From Clostridiales bacterium (GTDB lineage Bacteria > Bacillota > Clostridia > Oscillospirales > Oscillospiraceae), in assembly GCA_012729875.1 (NCBI GenBank), contig JAAYCC010000238.1:1-27163 (forward strand): a stretch of DNA of 27,163 bases, written 5' to 3'. Below are positions 22,327 to 27,163 of this stretch, piece by piece. Numbering within the stretch: position 1 is the first letter of the stretch; the number at the start of each line of letters is the position of its first letter. The position numbers were made by a program, and so were the translations under genes. Below the pieces are notes generated by a model, which was given only the letters and a program-made list of their open reading frames with translations, was not told the origin of the DNA and did not search any database.

Positions 22327-24090
22327 ATGAACAACACGACCAATAAGCATATGCAAAAGTGGATATCGGAAGTGGCCGCGCTTGCAAAGCCCGACGACAT
22401 TGTCTGGATCGACGGCAGCGCGGAACAGATAGAGAGGCTCAGACAGCAGGCTGTGGCAGACGGCAGTATGATTCGTCTCAATGAGGAAAAGCTCCCTAAC
22501 TGCTTCCTGCACAGGACCGACCCAAACGACGTTGCGCGAGTTGAGGGACGCACCTTCATCTGCTGTGCAAATGAAGAGGACGCGGGTCCCACAAACCACT
22601 GGATGGAGCCCTCAGAGATGCACAGAAAGCTAGACGGTATTATCGACGGTGCCATGAGGGGCCGCACAATGTATGTAATTCCGTATTCTATGAGCGTCGT
22701 CGGGTCTCCTTTTGCAAAATACGGCATTGAGCTCACGGACTCCACTTACGTCGTTCTCAATATGGTCATAATGACACGTGCGGGTCAGGCTGTGCTTGAC
22801 GCTATCGGCGACAGCGAGGACTTCATAAAGGGTATACATACTCAGGCCAATCTCGACAAGGAACAGAAATATATAGTGCAGTTTCCGGAGGAAAATGCCA
22901 TCTACTCCGTCAACTCCAACTACGGAGGCAACGTGCTGCAGGGCAAGAAGTGCTTTGCGCTGCGTATAGCGTCGAATCTTGGCAGAGAAGAAAATTGGAT
23001 GGCGGAGCATATGCTCATTTTGGGCATTGAAAACCCTAGGGGGGAGGTTCGCTATGTCTGCGGCGCTTTTCCGTCCGCCTGCGGGAAGACAAACCTCGCC
23101 ATGCTCATTCCACCCGAGGGCTACCGCAAAAACGGCTGGAAAGCCTGGTGTGTAGGGGACGATATCGCATGGCTGCGTCCGGGAAAGGACGGCAGGCTCT
23201 GGGCGGTAAACCCCGAAAACGGCTTCTTCGGTGTTGCTCCCGGCACAAGCATGAAGTCCAACCCGAACGCCCTTGAGTGCACCCGCGAGGGGACAATTTT
23301 CACTAACGTAGCTCTGAATACCGAGGACAATACCGTCTGGTGGGAGGGCATGACCAAAACTCCGCCCGAACACGCGATCGACTGGCTCGGAAGACCGTGG
23401 ACCCCGGACAGCCCGGACAAGGCGGCGCACCCCAACAGCCGATTCACTGCCCCCGCGAGAAACTGCCCCTGCCGCTCTACTGAGTTTGACAATCCCAACG
23501 GCGTGCCAATATCCGCAATCCTTTTCGGGGGTCGCCGGGCAAAGACGGCTCCTCTGGTCTACCAATCCAGAGACTGGAACCACGGCGTGTTTGTCGGCTC
23601 TATCATGGCATCGGAGACTACGGCGGCCGCCTCAGGAGCTGTGGGTGTCGTCCGCCGAGATCCAATGGCTATGCTGCCCTTCTGCGGTTACCACATGGCG
23701 GACTACTGGCAGCACTGGATAGATATGGGTAAGCTTATAAAAAATCCTCCCAAGATCTTCAATGTCAACTGGTTCCGCACCGATGATGAGGGACACTTCA
23801 TCTGGCCGGGCTTCGGGGACAACCTCCGTGTGCTGGAGTGGGCGCTTGCCCGCTGCTTCGGAGAGGCCGGCGCCAGAGAGTGTGAGCTGGGCTATGTTCC
23901 GTACCCGGGCGATATAAATCTGGATGGCTCCGGTGTGGACGAAAAAACTTTTGAGGGACTTATCACCATAGACCGAGACCTGTGGCGCAAGGAAGCCGAC
24001 GATATCCGCGAGTATTACAAGCAGTTCGGCGACAAGGTCCCGGCCGAACTGTTTGCCATGCTCGAGGTCCTAGAGAAAAACTTGAGCTGA
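22327..24090 (+). CDS. pckG: Phosphoenolpyruvate carboxykinase (GTP)
   Basis: It interconverts oxaloacetate + GTP with PEP + CO2 + GDP, in gluconeogenesis or, in anaerobes, in CO2-fixing PEP carboxylation toward succinate/propionate. The 587-residue protein shows the GTP-type P-loop with reactive Cys, GAFPSACGKTNLAML (246-260), the kinase-2-like CVGDDIAWL (275-283), SMSVVGSPFAKYGIELTDS (121-139) and FGGRRAKTAPLVYQS. These fit PckG, not the ATP enzyme. Start ATG 22327 follows GGGGTGA. It is a single-gene unit, divergent from the ABC exporter and closed by a terminator at 24172. Confidence 0.97.
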   Translation: MNNTTNKHMQKWISEVAALAKPDDIVWIDGSAEQIERLRQQAVADGSMIRLNEEKLPNCFLHRTDPNDVARVEGRTFICCANEEDAGPTNHWMEPSEMHRKLDGIIDGAMRGRTMYVIPYSMSVVGSPFAKYGIELTDSTYVVLNMVIMTRAGQAVLDAIGDSEDFIKGIHTQANLDKEQKYIVQFPEENAIYSVNSNYGGNVLQGKKCFALRIASNLGREENWMAEHMLILGIENPRGEVRYVCGAFPSACGKTNLAMLIPPEGYRKNGWKAWCVGDDIAWLRPGKDGRLWAVNPENGFFGVAPGTSMKSNPNALECTREGTIFTNVALNTEDNTVWWEGMTKTPPEHAIDWLGRPWTPDSPDKAAHPNSRFTAPARNCPCRSTEFDNPNGVPISAILFGGRRAKTAPLVYQSRDWNHGVFVGSIMASETTAAASGAVGVVRRDPMAMLPFCGYHMADYWQHWIDMGKLIKNPPKIFNVNWFRTDDEGHFIWPGFGDNLRVLEWALARCFGEAGARECELGYVPYPGDINLDGSGVDEKTFEGLITIDRDLWRKEADDIREYYKQFGDKVPAELFAMLEVLEKNLS

Positions 24091-24111
24091 CATACGCCCA
24101 TAAGCCAAAAA

Positions 24112-24146
24112 GAGCTTTGCCGCCTGTCAGGGGCGGATCAAAGCTC
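24112..24146 (-). terminator. Terminator for the - strand ddl-murF transcript
   Basis: GAGCTTTG (24112-24119) pairs with CAAAGCTC (24139-24146). An inner CCGCC/GGCGG stem extends it with a small bulge. On the - strand it is followed by TTTTT (24111-24107); on the + strand there is no T-tract, so it acts on leftward transcription from murF. Confidence 0.75.
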
Positions 24147-24171
24147 AAAATAGCAACGCATCCGAATATTT

Positions 24172-24211
24172 AGCGCCGGCCCTATGCACTATTGCATGGC
24201 CGGCGCTTTTT
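24172..24211 (+). terminator. Terminator after pckG
   Basis: AGCGCCGGCC (24172-24181) pairs with GGCCGGCGCT (24198-24207). An inner ATGC/GCAT (24184-24187 with 24194-24197) caps it, and TTTTTAT follows. It closes rightward transcription from pckG, about 80 bases past its stop. Confidence 0.9.
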
Positions 24212-24229
24212 ATGCGGTCAAATATGATA

Positions 24230-25588
24230 TCAGAGCTTTTTCAGCGCGTCCACTATATCCTCAAAGCGGCGGCTGTGTGACGCTTTCACGAGAACGGCGT
24301 CGCCATATTTAATGAGGTCCGGCAGAGCGTTTATAAGAGCCTCCTTGCTGGTAAAGTGTATTGCCTCCGCGCCTGCGTCCCTCGCGCCCTTAAAGGTGCC
24401 GGCGGAGAGCTCACCGCAGGTCAGAAGCAGGCTTACGCCGCAAGCGGCGGCGGCCCTGCCGGTGTCGTAGTGGAGCCTTGCGGAGTCTTCACCCAGCTCC
24501 ATCATATCGCCCAAAACAGCTACCCTGCGGTTTTTGAGCAGAGCGAGGGATTTGAGCGCTGCGCCGGTGGAGGTCGGGTTGGCGTTGTAGCAGTCGTCGA
24601 TTATGGTGAGGGAGCCGGTCCTTATAATGCCGGAGCGGCTGCCGACGGGTCTGTATGACGCTATTCCGGAGGCTATCTCAGTGTCGGTCAGCCCCATATG
24701 CATGCCGACGGCGGCGGCGCCCAGAGCGGCGGTGACCATATGCACGCCGAAGGAGTTGATTTTGGCGTCTATGCGGCGCCTGCCGCTGACGATAATCAGC
24801 TCCATGCCGTCTGTGCCGAGTATGCGGACATTCTCCGCCGTCACATCACAGGACTTGGAAATGCCGTAGCGGACTATTTTTTGCCTGCAGGAAATCTTGC
24901 CGAGGTATTCGTCGTCCCCGTTTACAAAGACAACGCCGTTCTCCGGCAGATAGGGCAGAAGCTCGGTTTTAGCTTTCAAAACACCGTCATAGTCGCCCAA
25001 AAACTCCAGATGAGCGCTCCCGATGGCGGTATACAGCGCCATGTCCGGACGGACTATCTCAGCCAGACGGGACATTTCGCCGAAGTGGGAAATTCCCATC
25101 TCAATGACAGCCGCCCGGGTGCTCCCGCCTATCCCGAAGACAGTCAGAGGCACGCCCAGGTCGTTGTTGAGGTTTGCGGATGTCCTGTGGACGTTAAGGC
25201 GCTGCGACAGGACGGAGGAGACCATCTCTTTTGCCGTGGTCTTTCCGACGCTGCCTGTTATGCCGATGATTGGGATATCAAACTGAGAGCGGTAGAACAG
25301 TGCAAGGTCGCCCAGAGCCGTTATGGTATTCTTGACCACGATGACGGGACAGGCGCAGCCCTCGGGCAATCGCTCGCCTATGGCGCAGAGAGCGCCTTTT
25401 TCAAAGGCGGATATGATATAGTCGTGTCCGTCGACGTTCTCCCCCTTTATAGCGGCAAATAGACAGCCGCTTTTCACCTCTCGGCTGTCCTTTGTGACGG
25501 AGCTGATCTCCCGCTCAAGTATAGAGGGGTCGCCAAAGTACTTGCCACTGACGGCGGAAATAATATTTTTGACAGTTAAATTCTTCAT
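24230..25588 (-). CDS. murF: UDP-N-acetylmuramoyl-tripeptide--D-alanyl-D-alanine ligase MurF
   Basis: MurF adds the D-Ala-D-Ala dipeptide to UDP-MurNAc-tripeptide in the cytoplasm, using ATP. The three Mur-ligase domains are present: an N-terminal UDP-binding part (TKDSREVKSGCLFAAIKGE, 32-50), the ATPase centre with GITGSVGKTTAKEM (109-122), NLNNDLGVPLT and EMGISHFGEM, and a C-terminal domain with DDCYNANPTS and LGDMMELGEDS. Length 452 is normal. It lies 9 bases after ddl, which makes its dipeptide substrate, so the two form a metabolic pair on one transcript. The ribosome site (AGGG) is weak, consistent with coupling. Confidence 0.96.
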   Translation of the reverse strand: MKNLTVKNIISAVSGKYFGDPSILEREISSVTKDSREVKSGCLFAAIKGENVDGHDYIISAFEKGALCAIGERLPEGCACPVIVVKNTITALGDLALFYRSQFDIPIIGITGSVGKTTAKEMVSSVLSQRLNVHRTSANLNNDLGVPLTVFGIGGSTRAAVIEMGISHFGEMSRLAEIVRPDMALYTAIGSAHLEFLGDYDGVLKAKTELLPYLPENGVVFVNGDDEYLGKISCRQKIVRYGISKSCDVTAENVRILGTDGMELIIVSGRRRIDAKINSFGVHMVTAALGAAAVGMHMGLTDTEIASGIASYRPVGSRSGIIRTGSLTIIDDCYNANPTSTGAALKSLALLKNRRVAVLGDMMELGEDSARLHYDTGRAAAACGVSLLLTCGELSAGTFKGARDAGAEAIHFTSKEALINALPDLIKYGDAVLVKASHSRRFEDIVDALKKL

Positions 25589-25597
25589 AGTCTGGCC

Positions 25598-26632
25598 CTA
25601 TTCGTATTTTTTCAGCGATACCTCGATTAGCTTTTCGCAGAGCTCGCCGTAGCTTATGCCCGAACAGCGGGCCATCTGCGGAACGAGACTGGTCGGTGTC
25701 ATGCCGGGCAGAGTGTTTGCCTCAAGGCAGTAAAGGTCGCCTTTGTCATCCAGTAAAAAGTCCACGCGGCTGTATGCATCTATCATTAAAACGTCGCTTA
25801 CCTTAACGCTGAGACGCTTTATGCGAGCTGTCATCTCCTCACTTATGGGAGCGGGGCAGAGCTCGGTGGTCAGCCCTGCCTGGTATTTGTTTTTGTAGTC
25901 GTAAAAGCCCTCTTTGGGGATTATCTCAATGACCGGCAGCGCTTCGCCGTCGATGACCGCGACGGTGAGCTCGCGGCCCTTTATGTACTGCTCTACGATT
26001 ACGGCGCGCTCATACTTAAAAGCAAGGTCAAGAGCGGCGTCATATTCGCTGCGGCTGCTGACAATGGAAGTGCCCACGCTCGAGCCGCCTGAGCAGGGCT
26101 TTACTACGCAGGGAAAGCCCACATCCCCATAGGGCGCCTGACCGGGATAGACGGTGATGCCCGCGGGGGTTAGTATTCCCGCCCGGGCCAAAAGCTCCTT
26201 TGTGAGAGACTTATTCATTGCGAGGGCGCTGCCCAGATAGCCGCTGCCTGTATATTTGATACCGTGTACGTCAAAGGTCGCCTGCAGCTTGCCGTTTTCT
26301 CCCTCCTCGCCGTGGAGAGCAAAAAAGGTTATGTCCGCGGCGGCGCAGATTTCCAGCACGTTACTTCCCAAAATGCTGTTGCCTTCCTGTATGCGGCTTC
26401 TCTTTACAGCCTCAAGGTCGGGCTCCTTTTCTCCTACGAGAACGGTCTCGATCTTCTGCTCACGGGTGAAAACATCCGAAGGGCTGTCGTATGGCTCCAT
26501 GTAGCCGAAGAAAGAGTCTATAAGTACTACATTGTGTCCGCACTCCCTGAGCGCCTGAGCTATGAGCGTACCTCCGGTGATGGAGACGTCTCTCTCCATG
26601 CTGAGCCCGCCGCATAATACAACAATGTTCAT
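25598..26632 (-). CDS. ddl: D-alanine--D-alanine ligase
   Basis: Ddl condenses two D-Ala with ATP; an ATP-grasp enzyme of 344 residues. Seen: the N-terminal VVLCGGLSMERDVSITGG (4-21, with the substrate-binding Glu), LHGEEGENGKLQATF, PCVVKPCSGGSSVGTS (ATP site), VEQYIKGRELTVAV and the C-terminal SRVDFLLDDKGDLYCLEANTLPGMT. The omega-loop YDYKNKYQAG with Tyr-Lys is that of D-Ala-D-Ala ligases, not VanA/VanB-type D-Lac ligases, so no glycopeptide resistance is implied. ATG follows AAGGAGG. murF follows directly. Confidence 0.97.
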   Translation of the reverse strand: MNIVVLCGGLSMERDVSITGGTLIAQALRECGHNVVLIDSFFGYMEPYDSPSDVFTREQKIETVLVGEKEPDLEAVKRSRIQEGNSILGSNVLEICAAADITFFALHGEEGENGKLQATFDVHGIKYTGSGYLGSALAMNKSLTKELLARAGILTPAGITVYPGQAPYGDVGFPCVVKPCSGGSSVGTSIVSSRSEYDAALDLAFKYERAVIVEQYIKGRELTVAVIDGEALPVIEIIPKEGFYDYKNKYQAGLTTELCPAPISEEMTARIKRLSVKVSDVLMIDAYSRVDFLLDDKGDLYCLEANTLPGMTPTSLVPQMARCSGISYGELCEKLIEVSLKKYE

Positions 26633-26677
26633 ACAAGTGCCTCCTTATGATGCGCTGTACACTAAAACTTGCGTATC

Positions 26678-26706
26678 AGTATAACATAGCCTCCGCCGAT
26701 ATTCAA
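26678..26706 (-). promoter_or_regulatory. Predicted SigA promoter for ddl-murF
   Basis: On the - strand TTGAAT (26706-26701, 4 of 6) and TATACT (26683-26678, 5 of 6) have a 17-base spacer. The start site would lie near 26671, leaving a leader of about 40 bases before the ddl AAGGAGG site. Confidence 0.75.
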
Positions 26707-26732
26707 ACGAATTGCGCGAAATCGGAAAAAAA

Positions 26733-27163
26733 TCACAGCAGCATTTCCATTGCCGTGCGTACGTCTCTTTCGAGTTTTTCAACACGCAGATGTTCAGGCA
26801 GTGAGCTGTCGGCATAGACCGGCTCCCCAATGGTCAAAATGCGCTTAATACGGCGCTTTCCGCGGACAATCTTTATCGCGCAGGGTAATATGGGGACGCC
26901 GTACATGTCTGCTATACGGAAAGCGCCGGGCTTAAATTCGCGCAGCAGCATACAGTCCGTCCGCAGTGAGCCCTCGGGGTATATATGCAGCAGCGCACCG
27001 CCGGAGATTTCCGGCTCCAACTGTCTGAACATCTCTGTATAGCCCGCGCGGTTTTCCGGTATGGGCAGAGCTTTCAAAATCTTGATGATGTGGCGTATAA
27101 CGGGTATGCAGAAATTTTCTCGCTGGCTGAGGAAATAAGTGTCGAGCCTCCAGAATGCGCAGG
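26733..27163 (-). CDS. plsC: 1-acyl-sn-glycerol-3-phosphate acyltransferase-like protein (PlsC family), 5' end outside window
   Basis: The visible 142 residues are the C-terminal part; the frame is open to the right edge, so the N-terminus, with the expected HX4D catalytic motif, is missing. Seen are LLHIYPEGSLR (the PlsC FPEG-type block), LREFKPGAFRIADMYGVPILP and a basic IVRGKRRIKR stretch followed by LTIGEPV, the usual order of blocks III and IV in glycerolipid acyltransferases. It would transfer an acyl chain to lysophosphatidate or a related lipid at the membrane. It ends 27 bases before the ddl promoter -35; no clear terminator is seen between. A related PlsC-like lipid acyltransferase cannot be excluded. 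Confidence 0.85.
   Translation of the reverse strand, partial: CAFWRLDTYFLSQRENFCIPVIRHIIKILKALPIPENRAGYTEMFRQLEPEISGGALLHIYPEGSLRTDCMLLREFKPGAFRIADMYGVPILPCAIKIVRGKRRIKRILTIGEPVYADSSLPEHLRVEKLERDVRTAMEMLL

Noticed and set aside
22630..23583. Open frame of 317 codons on the - strand opposite pckG
   Set aside because: It shadows the codon pattern of a fully conserved enzyme, and its composition is Arg/Pro/Ser-rich without domains.
24698..25462. Open frame of 254 codons on the + strand opposite murF
   Set aside because: It is antisense to MurF motifs that are intact, and has no plausible start site or family resemblance.
25598..26632. Possible vancomycin-resistance-type D-Ala-D-Lac ligase
   Set aside because: The YDYKNKYQAG omega-loop and linkage to murF fit a housekeeping Ddl; no vanH/vanX-like genes are present.
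1..27163. CRISPR arrays, insertion sequences, prophage, tRNA or rRNA genes
   Set aside because: By eye I found no spaced direct repeats, transposase, integrase, terminal inverted repeats, CCA-ended cloverleaf or rRNA segments. Short elements could still be missed without a covariance-model search.

Overview
The window looks like chromosomal core sequence from an anaerobic, low-to-mid-GC Firmicute of the class Clostridia, probably an Oscillospiraceae/Ruminococcaceae-like gut lineage. The clues are a T-box riboswitch, an OpuC-type osmolyte transporter with a BusR-like regulator, a two-gene SufC/SufB-type Fe-S system without SufS/SufU, a GTP-type PEP carboxykinase, DUF5685 and TSCPD (TIGR03905) families, SigA-type promoters, strong AGGAGG sites and several TTG/GTG starts. 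I see no phage, transposon, CRISPR array, rRNA or tRNA. The species assignment is inference.

Left part, + strand (1-5700): rimM, trmD, coaW, a GNAT acetyltransferase and rsmA form a tightly packed or overlapping run of RNA modification and CoA genes. proB and proA (proline synthesis) follow from their own promoter and end at a strong terminator. Next (5720-9805) is an osmoprotection operon with a fully consensus promoter overlapped by a palindrome: a GntR/RCK_C regulator resembling the c-di-AMP-responsive BusR, then an ABC importer (CBS-containing ATPase, two permeases, lipoprotein). Proline synthesis and osmolyte import are thus neighbours.

Middle (9810-16490): a tryptophan-specific T-box (UGG specifier, and a T-box base matching the G discriminator of tRNA-Trp) precedes a stand-alone trpB with no trpA; a small ORF with a good ribosome-binding site lies between them. 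gpsA follows. On the - strand is a smsC-smsB-type pair (SufC-like ATPase and SufB-like scaffold) followed by a TSCPD protein. Divergent from it is a beta-CASP metallo-beta-lactamase of the RNA-processing type.

Right part (16490-27163): a - strand run of five genes starts with a heterodimeric ABC exporter whose two degenerate half-motifs fall in the same composite ATP site. It continues with a membrane zinc-ribbon protein, a DUF5685 protein and a J-domain/TPR protein with a Cys-rich tail. Divergent from it is pckG. The right end holds ddl-murF (peptidoglycan precursor synthesis) and the 3' part of a plsC-type acyltransferase, all on the - strand.

The least explained parts are the zinc-ribbon/DUF5685/DnaJ group, where DUF5685 carries Asp-rich motifs reminiscent of squalene/phytoene-synthase-type enzymes, the minimal Fe-S pair with its TSCPD partner, and the regulatory architecture of the osmolyte and trpB operons.
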